NCBI GenBank assembly: GCA_002917075.1
Contig: NTMA01000122.1
Coordinates: 1 to 64,000, forward strand
Direction: 5' to 3'
Source: Hawksworthiomyces lignivorus
Lineage: Eukaryota; Ascomycota; Sordariomycetes; Ophiostomatales; Ophiostomataceae
DNA length: 64,000 nucleotides
Under the pieces are notes generated by a model that was given only the letters and a program-made list of their open reading frames with translations, had not been told where the DNA came from and searched no databases. Below are positions 1 through 9,017 of this stretch, piece by piece (positions within the stretch are counted from its first letter, which is position 1; the number at the start of each line of letters is the position of its first letter). The position numbers and the translations under genes are program-made.

Positions 1-31
<31 letters not shown>
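1..31. repeat. poly-T tract at the left edge
   Basis: The window opens with 31 consecutive T residues and may continue beyond the edge. It lies in a pyrimidine-rich spacer. It is a simple homopolymer and no function is assigned. Confidence 0.95.
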
Positions 32-847
32 CGGTTTGTTTAGTCTGCCTTTCTCCAATCTTCTACCCGCCTTTTATCTGTTCCTCCACTCTACCCCCGT
101 CACCCATCTCTCCAAGCGAGCGAACATCACTTCCTAACTCCTAATATCGCAGGTGATTAGGGAAGGGTGATGGGGCATGCAAAGACGAACAAGACAACGT
201 TGCCACCCCCCTCTTTGTCTGCTATTTTTTTGCGTCTCCCTTTCTCCCACCCATCTACTTGCACCACGGGGTTGCAGCTATTTGGAGGGAGGGCTTGCTT
301 TCGGCGGCATCTGGGATGAGTTGTTCTACGTGTAAGAGACGAAAGAGGAAACACACTACTGCTTAAAACATGCTCAAATTCCTGCATACTTCCGTCCCTG
401 TCACCCTCCTTTCTCTTTCACGCTTATAGTACCACCGCTTGTATCCTTTGCAATGTACTCGTGCTAGCTGTTAACCCCCGTTTGCCGCTCCGTTGCCGCC
501 CTAACCTTGCCATCAAAGCCGAGTCACTCCACCCCTCCCACATCAGAAACGGAGGCTACAGAAGGCGACTTGAGCAGTCTAAGAGTTTGTTGGTTTGAAC
601 TAGAGTCCTTGGTCCATAAGTTTGGGGCCTTGGCTGTTGGTGTAGCTCTCTCTCTGTCTATAAAAAGAAACGGGATCCCCTCTTTTTGAGTTGCTCCCTT
701 TTTTTCTCTTGTTCTTCACCAAGCTCTTTTGGAAACTCAAAAGCTATCATCATCACGATCATCTTATCTCAACTTTCAACTACATCAGTTGCCCACCATT
801 CCCGCTCACGCGAGTTAAACCATCCCCCAAACATTCAACCAGTCAAA
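32..847. other. spacer and promoter of the metallothionein gene
   Basis: No convincing coding sequence is seen; the short open frames here are low in complexity. The sequence is pyrimidine-rich, with strong CT runs at about 681-720 just downstream of a TATA-like element, the usual look of a filamentous-fungal promoter and leader. Confidence 0.6.
659..667 (+). promoter_or_regulatory. TATA-like element before the metallothionein gene
   Basis: TATAAAAAG lies 181 bp upstream of the metallothionein ATG and is followed by CT-rich DNA where transcription could start, giving a leader of roughly 130-150 nt. The assignment rests on position and sequence only. Confidence 0.45.
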
Positions 848-1010
848 ATGAAGGGCGAGTGCGGCTGCTCCTCCACCTCCACCTGCAACTGCGGCTCTGA
901 CTGTATGTCCCCTTGTGCTGTTCACTGCCCCTTACTTGCTTGCCCCCTATCCAGCAGCTACTAACGCTTTCTTCTACTCTCTAGGCTCTTGCTCCAGCTG
1001 CGGCAAATAA
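848..1010 (+). CDS. copper-type metallothionein, 26 residues, two exons
   Basis: Predicted exons are 848-902 and 985-1010. The 82-bp intron starts GTATGT, has a CTAAC branch site at 961-965 and ends CTAG at 984. The spliced product has 26 residues with seven cysteines at 5, 7, 13, 15, 19, 21 and 24. This spacing (CxC, x5, CxC, x3, CxC, xx, C) is, as I recall it, that of the Neurospora crassa copper metallothionein. Such proteins are cytosolic and bind Cu(I) in a thiolate cluster, buffering copper. There are no aromatic residues and the protein is Ser/Thr/Gly-rich, as expected. Without splicing, exon 1 reads into an unrelated tail, so the gene is easily missed. Expression is probably metal-induced, by analogy only. 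I am confident because the intron restores the full cysteine pattern and the stop. Confidence 0.9.
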
Positions 1011-1722
1011 ATTAACAATGCTGCCGCTGCGCTAATCTACAGCATCTTCGAAAGCCCGCAATCCCAATTTCTTCTTTTTCCTTTTCCACCAATGCCTGCC
1101 GTTCGTGTTCTTTTGCTGCTTGAGGAGTGAGCTGCTGCGGAAGTCTGTTCGCTTGTCTTTCGTCTTTTTGCTTCCCAAACAAATCAAACACAAAACGAAC
1201 CGCCTGTCTCTACCGGTTTCTCCTCGTTTTTACTCTTTCGCCACAAGCAGAATGTTGTCTATCCTTTTTGATGCGACCCGTTTGGATTAGAAGAGAGGAG
1301 TTTGCTTGGTGTTGCAGGGGGGGGGGATGCTTTCTGGTAGGGTCCACTGTCATGGGAGTCAAATCCATTTTTGATCTCCCTGGCATGACGGCGCTATCCC
1401 AAAGGAGGGGGTTGGTGAGAAAGGAGGGGGGGGAGAGGGGGAGAGGATAGTCAATTTTACTTTCGAAGTGCCTGGTGCTTCCAGTCTTTCTTCTTTGGAG
1501 ATAGATCCTTGACAGAGAAATTCAAACTATGATTAGTGCGCACTAAGAATCCACGATGGCACGGAGCCGAGCAGCTGAGAAGATAAGCGGTTTGCTCCGG
1601 TCCAACTTGCATCGCGCATTGCATGCCCGTCTCGTCTTGTGATGTTCTTGCATTTGCTGCTTTTTGCACATTCAGCTGGCCTGCTCCTTTTTTTTTTCAA
1701 GTAAACACTTTGCTCTCGTCTC
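1011..1722. other. spacer between metallothionein and hypothetical gene
   Basis: This spacer is between the two convergent genes. It holds G-rich runs at about 1317-1327 and 1414-1446 and a T-rich run near 1688-1698. No coding sequence or RNA gene is recognised. Confidence 0.5.
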
Positions 1723-2631
1723 TTAAAACATCAACACCCGCAGTGCTCCGTTGCATATGTCAACGGCAAACTGCAATCCTCCGAGCGCCACTGTCCGCTC
1801 TTCGACGTGTTTGCATTCGTCATACTGCTCCGTACCTTTGACGATAATATCCTCAGGCCAGAGCGTCAGCGATAAACTGGGGGCCATGTGTGCTACTGGC
1901 GCTTGGATGAAAGGCTGATTGTCAGTGGAGGCCGTCCCTACCCTCTTCTCACCTTTGCACGATGCATGATTTTTGACTGCCTGTCGGGAAGACACCGGCT
2001 CTCTTCTGCCAAACCCATGAAGACAGTATGCCATCTGCGTGCATCGCAATGGCTGAGCTACAATGTGACACCACATATGACAAGGCGAACTGTATCCCTG
2101 GGGAGAAGGTGATGTCCTGGCACATTTTTTTGTTAGATCCGCTGCTTTCTGTTCCAAAAGATCTTCAACGGTCTGGCGGAACACCTCAGCAGGCATGTCT
2201 AGCAGCGCCTCGTCCAGTATGTAGTCGCCTCTGATAGAAGCGGCTTCCTTCTCGCCAAGCAGCTCTGCCTTCTTGTTGACTAGAGCAGAAGCTGCTAGCA
2301 TGGCCTCGCCGGCTTTCCGCTTCTTGGCTGCTCTGGGAGGCTGGACGCGCGTGGGTTTCTCCTCGCGAAGATGTGCTTTGCTCCTTTTTGTCTTCGCTGT
2401 TAGTCTGTGTGCTATCTTCTCTCGTTTCTGTCTTCGTGTCTGCTCGGCTACAAACCAGTCAATGGCTCGATTCTGAAAATCCGAGCCACAATATGCTTGT
2501 CCTCGGACAAGGATCGGCTGTGACACTGGCAGACGGCCGGTTGTCAACCGAGGAAACTTCCGGCTAGCTAGCGTAGAGACGCCATTCAGCTGGTCCCTTG
2601 GAAAACTCTGAAGCGTACTATTTTGTGCCAT
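1723..2631 (-). CDS. hypothetical protein, possibly with an unmodelled intron
   Basis: An uninterrupted frame of 302 codons runs from an ATG at 2631 to TAA at 1723. I do not recognise the product. Residues about 55-110 are strongly basic (Lys/Arg clusters, including KKRKAG), as in a nuclear or nucleolar protein. They are followed by an Ala/Glu/Leu-rich, probably helical stretch to about residue 170. The C-terminal 55 residues also look coding. The middle (about residues 172-240) is Cys/Ser/His-rich, does not resemble the flanks, and may be an intron read in frame, but I could not find a convincing donor and acceptor. There is no signal peptide or membrane segment. It is convergent with the metallothionein gene. 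Confidence is moderate that a gene is here and low for its exact structure. Confidence 0.45.
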   Translation of the reverse strand: MAQNSTLQSFPRDQLNGVSTLASRKFPRLTTGRLPVSQPILVRGQAYCGSDFQNRAIDWFVAEQTRRQKREKIAHRLTAKTKRSKAHLREEKPTRVQPPRAAKKRKAGEAMLAASALVNKKAELLGEKEAASIRGDYILDEALLDMPAEVFRQTVEDLLEQKAADLTKKCARTSPSPQGYSSPCHMWCHIVAQPLRCTQMAYCLHGFGRREPVSSRQAVKNHASCKGEKRVGTASTDNQPFIQAPVAHMAPSLSLTLWPEDIIVKGTEQYDECKHVEERTVALGGLQFAVDICNGALRVLMF

Positions 2632-3234
2632 ACTTTGCGTGGTGTAGATTCAACTGATTAACCAGCTAACATGAGTTGTGCTTCTTCTGCGCCGTCGTTT
2701 TTGGCCACGAAGGAGTCTATGACTGCTTTAAAGTCCTTACAATGCAGACAATACATTTGTCGAAATGTGGTTTTAGAGACTGCTGCCACATATTTCTTGA
2801 ATTGCTTGTCTATTGATCTGTCTTTGACAAGAAATCTGTCAGAGGAGAGGGATGAAAGAAATGATAAAGGACGAAGACATGTGAAAATTGAGTTCTTTAT
2901 TTGTCTTTGGCATAGAGCCCTTTACGTGCTTTATGATCAGCCGAGCCATCACAAACAAAGCAATCCACAAACGTCTTTCTAAATATAGCAGTGCATCCAA
3001 GAGAAAGTAAAACGTAAATTTTCATTAGTATATGTGTCGAGTACTGTCGCATGACTTCGTTATGGTAATAAATGTTTGTGCAATCTTTGATAAAACCGTA
3101 GACCCTGTTGCGCGTCCCAAAAACCATGTAGTATCCTTTGACCCAAAGACAAAAGAGATAAGTAAAAAAGAATAAAAAAGAATAAAAAGAATAAGAATAA
3201 ATAAAAAGATAAAACATTAAAGAAGCGAAGGAAA
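2632..3234. other. spacer between two minus-strand genes
   Basis: AT-rich DNA with no recognised gene. A/T-rich repeats of the AATAAAAAAG type at about 3160-3220 lie just after the stop codon of the next gene and probably belong to its 3' UTR. Confidence 0.5.
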
Positions 3235-5601
3235 TTATTCTTGATCCTTGGCGTCCATCCAGTAAACGGGTGCTGTAACCCAGTCACCGCGGCTGGGGTG
3301 CAGTATCACGATGCACGGGTCCTTGCCTTCGTGCTCGATGGGAGCGGGACCGCGTCGCCACCTCACGATGCGACGAATGCGAGATCGTTGAGATTGTGTT
3401 GCCGTCGAAGTTGAGGCTGTCTCGTCCCGGTCTCGATCTCTCTCTTTGTCATACCGGTTGCGTTCTCTGTCCCGGTCTCTCTCCCGTTCTTTGTCCTTTG
3501 ACGAAAAGTTCCCAGACGCCTCTCGCGCATGTCCGCTACCTGCATCCTTGCTGCCGCTGCTTCCGCGCTGGATCTCGGGTCCTTCAAATTCAAGTCCCGT
3601 GAGATACGCGGCACGCACGTGCAGCCATGCCAGCATGGCCGGCACCGTGGCATTAACAATATTGGCGGTGATTCCGGGAGCAATCTTCAGATCATCTGGC
3701 CCGATGGAAAGCGCTTCGCAAAAGTTGGTCGACAGCGACGGCCGGTCTACGCTGGGGCTGAATCCAAGGGCGGGGAGCGTGACTGCGTCGGTCGGCAGGG
3801 ATACCCAGCGGAGGCGGGCGTTTTTGCTTGCGCTAGTTTTTCCATCTTTGTCTTTGGTCTTCTCCTTGCTGCTTGCGCTAGAGCTGGACATCATCTTGAG
3901 GACTGTCCGGCGGGATGGCGGCATTGCTCGGGCAGTCCGCCGCAGCAGCTCCTTGGGCACGCACGTCATCACCGAAACCGGCTGGATGCGACGCGGCCAG
4001 TCAGCGCCCTCGCGCGAGGGTGCCATGTCCAGGCGATAGAGCGTGATGGACCCGTAGTGGGCAGAGCTGTACGTCAGACACGCCATCATCGGCGCCGTGC
4101 TGGCCGATACGCCCGCAGACGAGACCGGCTTGAACTTGGCCGTGCCCAGCAGCTGCCGCTCCATGGACTCGAGGGTCATCTCTTCCGGATGGCGGGGGAC
4201 GCCCGTGTCAGGCAGCAGGATTACGCGCGCCGATGCGCGAAAGTAAGCCCGGTAGTCGCGAGGCTGCAGCACGCGCAGGAGCTCCGAGAGCAGACCCTTT
4301 GTGGACAGGCGGTTGGATCCGGACCGCGAGTTGGCCGTCGCTCCGTTCGTGTCCACGCCGAGGGACGACAGGAGGTTCACGCTGATGATCTGGGTCAGGG
4401 CGAGGAACGACTTGCGCCGGTCGCTGATGTCGGAAGGGTCCTTGCTCAGGGCGTACGGCCGGAACCCGGGCACGTTCATAAACGGCGCGCCGCCGGCTGC
4501 GGCTCCTCCAGACGTGCCGCTTCCCTTTCCGCCCTTGCTGCCGAGCACGCTGCCGTTCTTCTGCGACACGCTGCTTCTCCGGCGCCCGCCGCTGCCGAGC
4601 ACGCTGCCGCTGTTCTCGCGCGCCAAGCTGGGCCGCCGGCCAAAGTTGGGCATGCCGCCGCCGCCCGTGTGGTACTCGTCCTCGTAGCGGTCGTCGCTGT
4701 CCTCGGAGTCGGTCGAGTCGCCGTCCAGCTCCGAGTCGCCCTCTTCCAGGGCGCTGCTCTCCTCCTCGGTGTACTCGGAGTCGGTGCCCGGGTCGTCGAG
4801 CCCGGTGCCGTTGCCGCCCTCGGTGCTCTGCGCAATGTCGTCCGCGACCGCGGCCAGGCTCTCGAGCAGGGCCCCCGCGCTGCGCGCCAGGTACCGCGTG
4901 TCCTGGTCGAGCTTGATAAACAGCTCCAGCGCGTGGTCGATGGCCTGCTGGCTCTGCAGCACCGGCTGCAGGTACGACCGCAGCCGCCGCGAGTACCCCT
5001 GCGTCTCCCGCCGCAGCCGCCGCCGGTACACCTCGCGCTCGTGCTCCCGCTCCTCGGCCTCCCGGTCCTCCCGGTCCCGGTCGCGGTCCCGCTCTCGTTC
5101 TCGCTCGCGCTCGCGCTCCCTGTCGCGGACGCGGTCCCGCTCCCGCTCCCGCTGCTGCGGGCTGCTGCGCGGCTCGTGTCGCGGCGACTCCGCCAGGTCG
5201 GACAGGTCGCTGCGGTCGCGGCGTCCAAACGACGCCGAGCCTGGGCCGCCGCCGCCGCCGCCGCCGCGCGGTGTGCGGGGCGACGAAGACGACTGCCAGT
5301 CTAGGTCGCGGTCGCGGTCTCGGTTGTTCGGCCCGCGGATGGGAATCGGGTAGCCGCCCCGCTCCCGCTCTTCATAGCTGCCGCCGCCGCCGCCGCCGCC
5401 AACGCCGCCGCCATTGCCGCCCGTTGTCGAGCCGGGCCAAGTGCGCTGCCGGGAAAACTCGTACGTTGGTGACGCCGGCGGCGAGAACGAGCTGCCGTTG
5501 CGGGCGGCCCGCTGGGCGCGCTGGTATAGAGCAGCGTACTTGGTCGTGGTATCCTGCTCATATTCTCCGTCCCGCTCGTGTCTGGAGTAGTACTGAGACA
5601 T
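3235..5601 (-). CDS. conserved-type fungal protein with RE/RD repeats, unknown function
   Basis: A single frame of 788 codons runs from ATG at 5601 to TAA at 3235. Residues 1-190 are disordered, with poly-Gly runs and an alternating Arg-Glu/Arg-Asp tract (about residues 147-187). Residues about 190-250 form a more ordered helical segment (YSRRLRSYLQPVLQSQQAID). A Ser/Asp/Glu acidic stretch follows (about 265-315), then a Gly/Ser linker. The second half (about 370-700) looks globular, with recurring hydrophobic segments. A second Arg/Asp/Glu tract lies at about 700-727. RE/RD dipeptides are typical of RNA-processing proteins, but no RNA-binding domain is visible and the function is unknown. 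I chose the first ATG; a TG/TA microsatellite sits just upstream in the presumed leader. Long frames on the opposite strand are composition shadows. Confidence 0.8.
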   Translation of the reverse strand: MSQYYSRHERDGEYEQDTTTKYAALYQRAQRAARNGSSFSPPASPTYEFSRQRTWPGSTTGGNGGGVGGGGGGGSYEERERGGYPIPIRGPNNRDRDRDLDWQSSSSPRTPRGGGGGGGPGSASFGRRDRSDLSDLAESPRHEPRSSPQQRERERDRVRDRERERERERERDRDRDREDREAEEREHEREVYRRRLRRETQGYSRRLRSYLQPVLQSQQAIDHALELFIKLDQDTRYLARSAGALLESLAAVADDIAQSTEGGNGTGLDDPGTDSEYTEEESSALEEGDSELDGDSTDSEDSDDRYEDEYHTGGGGMPNFGRRPSLARENSGSVLGSGGRRRSSVSQKNGSVLGSKGGKGSGTSGGAAAGGAPFMNVPGFRPYALSKDPSDISDRRKSFLALTQIISVNLLSSLGVDTNGATANSRSGSNRLSTKGLLSELLRVLQPRDYRAYFRASARVILLPDTGVPRHPEEMTLESMERQLLGTAKFKPVSSAGVSASTAPMMACLTYSSAHYGSITLYRLDMAPSREGADWPRRIQPVSVMTCVPKELLRRTARAMPPSRRTVLKMMSSSSASSKEKTKDKDGKTSASKNARLRWVSLPTDAVTLPALGFSPSVDRPSLSTNFCEALSIGPDDLKIAPGITANIVNATVPAMLAWLHVRAAYLTGLEFEGPEIQRGSSGSKDAGSGHAREASGNFSSKDKERERDRDRERNRYDKERDRDRDETASTSTATQSQRSRIRRIVRWRRGPAPIEHEGKDPCIVILHPSRGDWVTAPVYWMDAKDQE

Positions 5602-7576
5602 GGTGTGATCCCATTCGAATCTATATATATATGTGTGTATGTATGTATGTATGTATGTGTGTATGTGTGTATGTGCCTATTGCTCTCAATGTCTTTTGCT
5701 TCCTCGATCTGCTAGAGATACCCTTTTTGGATGTTCTGCCACAATTGTGAATCTTAATGCAGGGTTTCAAACTTTAAGCTCGCTCGTCCAAAGAAGAGAG
5801 AAAGATGTCTGGGCGGAAACAGATGGTTGCTACCCGGTATTCAAATAGGTTATCTTCCTTTTTTTCACAGCACCTGCAAGCAGTTGTCCGCTGCAGCTGC
5901 ACCAGACAGATTTCGTTCTCGCACGATGCTCTCATTCGCGCGAGAGCCCGCACCAGACCAGCACCTCACGCACGAACGATCACACAACACATGCACATCT
6001 TCCCAGTATGTGGAGTCAGGTTGGGCAAGTGATCGTAAACGAACCACAGTGTTTCTGCGTAAGTTTCTGCGGATTTTAGGGGTCCCCGTGGCTCCTTGCT
6101 GCGGACAGTGTGTTTTCTCTCCGCACGAACTTGTCTGATTTGAGGAGCCCCATCGTCGAGCTGCAGCAGTGGTTTGACGGATCAGCCAGTTGGAGCCCCC
6201 CATGCTATCGACTGCATTATGCATGTTCGCCGCGCCCAAGAGACCTTATTCGACTGCCACGTCAGAAAAAGGGAGCACAGAAGATTGTTGGCTAGCAAAT
6301 GTGGTCTAGGAGCCTTACTCTCACGCTGCACCTTTCCAATTCCGGCTGCTACGTTTCCCGTCTCTCTCTGCAGGGTGCCTCGTTTCGACTTTCGCCTCAA
6401 TGTCTATCTACCAAGCTACATAGAATTTCTTACTCCCCGGAGCGATATGATCTGTTCAGGGGCTTGAGAATTGGATATGAATTGAGGCTTTCTCAGGCAC
6501 TTGAGGGGCTGGTGCGAAACAGCCAGATCCACACTCGCACGCAATTGTGCCGTGACGAGGGCAAGATCGTTCGCTTCTCAAGCTGCTCCGTGCGGTCAAT
6601 GACTTGATCACTGGTTCGATTCGGCTGCAGAGGACCCATACAGTATGGAAATGTGGAGAGGCTCAATTTCCCGACCCACAGAGAGCAGATCTCCGGCGAC
6701 AGGCGACACTGCTTTTGGGGCTGCTTTTGACTTCAGGCTCAATTATTCAACTCGCGTGCAGGATCTTCGTTTATCGTCTCTCTCAACTAAACTGTTCAAA
6801 TTAGACTTGGTTAGCTTCGGTGCTCGCCCTGTGAAATTGACTGGCGGCGCGGAGTTCTGAAGGAAGCCGGATTGGTTTGTTTTAGCAGCTCTCGGCATGT
6901 CAATCATCTATTAAGTAATGCCGCTATAATTATCGTTTTTGCGCGTGGCGCGCCTCAAGAGGTCAGAATGGACAGACGATTGGGGGTAATTGGCTGTCCG
7001 AAACTGTCGTCTTCCCAAATTGTTTAATCGTCAGCTCGGGGGAACTTCATATAAAACTGAACTCGAGCATCGGCTTCACAACATAGACGACCAGAAGCAA
7101 GTCTTTTGGTTCAGGCAAAAATTGGAAATCTATTTTTGCATGTTGCCTTTCATTCATCTCGTGAACAGGGAAACAGCCAGTAGCAAATGTAAAGTGCAAG
7201 CCCTGGATACGTGTTTCGTGAAAGTGAAATGAATATCGCTGCATCGCAGAACAGTGGCAACTTTTTGACACGGGAAACTTGCTTTCATAAAGCTGTAAAA
7301 GACCTATCAAGAGATGTGACTTACAGATTCGGATTGTGAATGGTCGCGGGAGGAAACCCAGAACAAGGGGGCTGCGATGATAAACCGATCTGCAACGTTA
7401 GGAGTTGATAAAGGATGATAGAGAGGTTATCGTTGTTTACGAAACATGCAAACTCGAGCACTACTGTCATTTGCACATGAGCCACGTGACAGTATGCCAA
7501 AGAAACGAGCAGGCAAGACATCTCCGGAAGAACTTGCACACGATCCACGTTTCAAAATCGACAACAGATTCCAGCC
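5602..7576. other. divergent promoter region, no gene seen
   Basis: This is the shared upstream region of the RE/RD-rich gene (-) and the APH-like gene (+). Apart from the microsatellite I see only short, unconvincing open frames. A GGTTCGATTC box near 6613 resembles a tRNA B-box but has no matching stems. Confidence 0.5.
5622..5675. repeat. TA/TATG/TGTA microsatellite in the 5' leader of the RE/RD-rich gene
   Basis: About 54 bp of TA, TGTG and tandem TATG units begin 21 bp upstream of the 5601 start codon. On the mRNA strand the tract reads as CA/CATA repeats, so it probably lies in the 5' UTR or core promoter. Length variation between strains is likely for such a repeat. Confidence 0.85.
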
Positions 7577-8812
7577 ATGGCGTCTCCGGAGAGTCACTTG
7601 CCGAAGCCAATCCCAGAAGAGAAGGTTAACGAGCTGCTAGTAAGCCTTAAGTTGCCAGAGGCCATAGAGATTGTAGCACCAGACGTCACGGCCGCCTATC
7701 ATGCAATCTACCTCATCAAGTTGCCATCGCCACCAGCAAGAGTGATACCAGCAGCGGCCAATGCCGTGCCAGGCGCGCCACACAGAGAGCTCGTCCTACG
7801 GGTGTCCGGCAATCACATACCCGCTATCAAGACGAGGAACGAGGTGGGTGTGATGGCATGGCTTGCCCGCCACACCACCAAAATTCCCATTCCCGACGTG
7901 GTGGCTTACGATGCTTCGACCAACAACCCTCTTGGCTACGAGTACACGCTGCTGTCGCGAGCACGTGGCACGACTTTGAGCAGAATCTACGATTCTCTCA
8001 GCCAGGACGAGATTGATGGAATTCTGGACCAGCTCGCTGATATGCTGGTGGACTTGCAGTCGCCTCGACACAGGTGGCAGCATATTGGCGGCCTAAACAT
8101 AAGCGAGGTCGCCAATGAGAGTGCTGGCGCCGGCGTTGTTGTGCCAGCGCGCGTTGTAGACGAGACGTTCTGGCAGGCGGGAGACTTGCAGCTGTGGCCA
8201 GCAGGCGAGACGGTAGAGAGCCTGAACTTACGCGGCCCATTTGCGTCTTGGCCCGCCATGGTCTCTGCCCAAGTGCGGCACTACGTGCGACTCATCCAAG
8301 TCCACGACAAGCTGGCCTCAATGCGGGACGCGTGCCCGCGCCTCCTGGCTTTTGCAGAAGCAATCCTCGTGCCGAGCTTGGCCACGAGCCTTGGAGTGGG
8401 CTCGACGAGACTTGTCCTTGCCCACAAAGATCTCCATTTTGCCAATATGCTCTACGAAGAGGGGCGCATCACGGCTGTATTGGACTGGGAGTTTTCCGGC
8501 GTCGTCCCCGCACCCCTGTGGAATCCAAGCCGGGCGTTCTTGTGGAATGGCCAGCCGGGGGAGGCCAGCCTGGCAGAGAAGCGGCGGTTGGTCGCCCGGT
8601 TTGAGGAGCGCGTGCGGGCGCGGGGCGATGACGCCGTCACGCAGCTCCTGCTTGGAGATCAACAGTATGTGTCACCGGAGCAGGAAGCCATGGACCGAGT
8701 AGCCAATTACCTGCGCGCCATCGTCGAAGTTTGCCCTCGAGACCAGCGGCAGGAGCTGGTCCCAGCGTGGAAGGCCACTGTTCTTGAGAACGTGGCACAT
8801 TTTGGCCTGTAA
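7577..8812 (+). CDS. APH/choline-kinase-like phosphotransferase family protein
   Basis: One exon encodes 411 residues. The catalytic-loop motif HxDxxxxN is present as H283-K-D285-L-H-F-A-N290, and the metal-binding DFG-equivalent is D303-W-E305, followed by the family's usual tryptophan/proline-rich stretch. This places it in the aminoglycoside-phosphotransferase fold (PF01636 type), which transfers phosphate from ATP to small hydroxylated molecules. The N-lobe contains a strand rich in branched residues (LVLRVSG, about 73-79) and a following helix. Fungal members are numerous and mostly of unknown substrate, so antibiotic resistance should not be inferred. The start sits in a good context (CAGCCATGG). 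No signal peptide is seen, so it is probably cytosolic. Its stop codon lies only 71 bp before a 5S rRNA gene, so its 3' UTR probably overlaps that gene. Confidence 0.88.
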   Translation: MASPESHLPKPIPEEKVNELLVSLKLPEAIEIVAPDVTAAYHAIYLIKLPSPPARVIPAAANAVPGAPHRELVLRVSGNHIPAIKTRNEVGVMAWLARHTTKIPIPDVVAYDASTNNPLGYEYTLLSRARGTTLSRIYDSLSQDEIDGILDQLADMLVDLQSPRHRWQHIGGLNISEVANESAGAGVVVPARVVDETFWQAGDLQLWPAGETVESLNLRGPFASWPAMVSAQVRHYVRLIQVHDKLASMRDACPRLLAFAEAILVPSLATSLGVGSTRLVLAHKDLHFANMLYEEGRITAVLDWEFSGVVPAPLWNPSRAFLWNGQPGEASLAEKRRLVARFEERVRARGDDAVTQLLLGDQQYVSPEQEAMDRVANYLRAIVEVCPRDQRQELVPAWKATVLENVAHFGL

Positions 8813-8850
8813 ATGACAGACGAAAAGGCCTGATGTCTACCAGTTTTACG

Positions 8851-8860
8851 TATATATATA
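8851..8860 (+). promoter_or_regulatory. TATA box of the 5S rRNA gene
   Basis: TATATATATA lies 24-33 bp upstream of the predicted 5S start. Neurospora 5S genes are known to need a TATA element near -29 in addition to internal control sequences. The position fits that role. Confidence 0.75.
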
Positions 8861-8883
8861 GCTCCTTGTGACCTCCATCTGCC

Positions 8884-9003
8884 ACGTACGGCCATAGATA
8901 CTGGAAAGCACGGGATCCCGTCCGCTCTCCCCTTGTTAAACCAGTAATCGGCGGATTAGTAGTTGGGTCGGTGACGACCAGCGAATACCCGCTGCTGTAC
9001 GTT
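8884..9003 (+). rRNA. 5S ribosomal RNA, dispersed copy
   Basis: About 120 nt match the fungal 5S pattern. The ends pair (ACGTACGG with CTGTACGT, one G-U pair) to form helix I. GATACTGG (about 8896-8903) pairs with CCAGTAATC (8941-8949) as helix II with one bulged base. The loop-A segment GGCCATAG, the CGGGATCCCGTCCGCTCT region, and the internal control element TAGTTGGGTCGGTGACGACC (8960-8979) are all recognisable, with the usual CAGCGAATACCCGCTG after it. Length, TATA box at about -29 and downstream T-runs indicate an intact RNA polymerase III gene. Compared with remembered Neurospora and Fusarium 5S sequences, the helices carry several paired changes, so it may be a variant type. Single 5S genes scattered among protein genes are normal in Pezizomycotina. 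Confidence 0.92.
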
Positions 9004-9017
9004 TTGCATTTTTTTTT
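9002..9017 (+). terminator. RNA polymerase III terminator of the 5S gene
   Basis: TTTT at 9002-9005 overlaps the 3' end of the 5S gene and nine T residues follow at 9009-9017. Runs of four or more T on the non-template strand end Pol III transcription. Confidence 0.8.

Noticed and set aside
3529..5304. 591-codon plus-strand open frame opposite the RE/RD-rich gene
   Set aside because: Composition is Ala/Arg/Val/Gln and matches a shadow of the minus-strand coding sequence; no motifs are present.
6604..6640. tRNA-like B-box (GGTTCGATTC)
   Set aside because: No T-stem, acceptor stem or suitably placed A-box could be formed around it.
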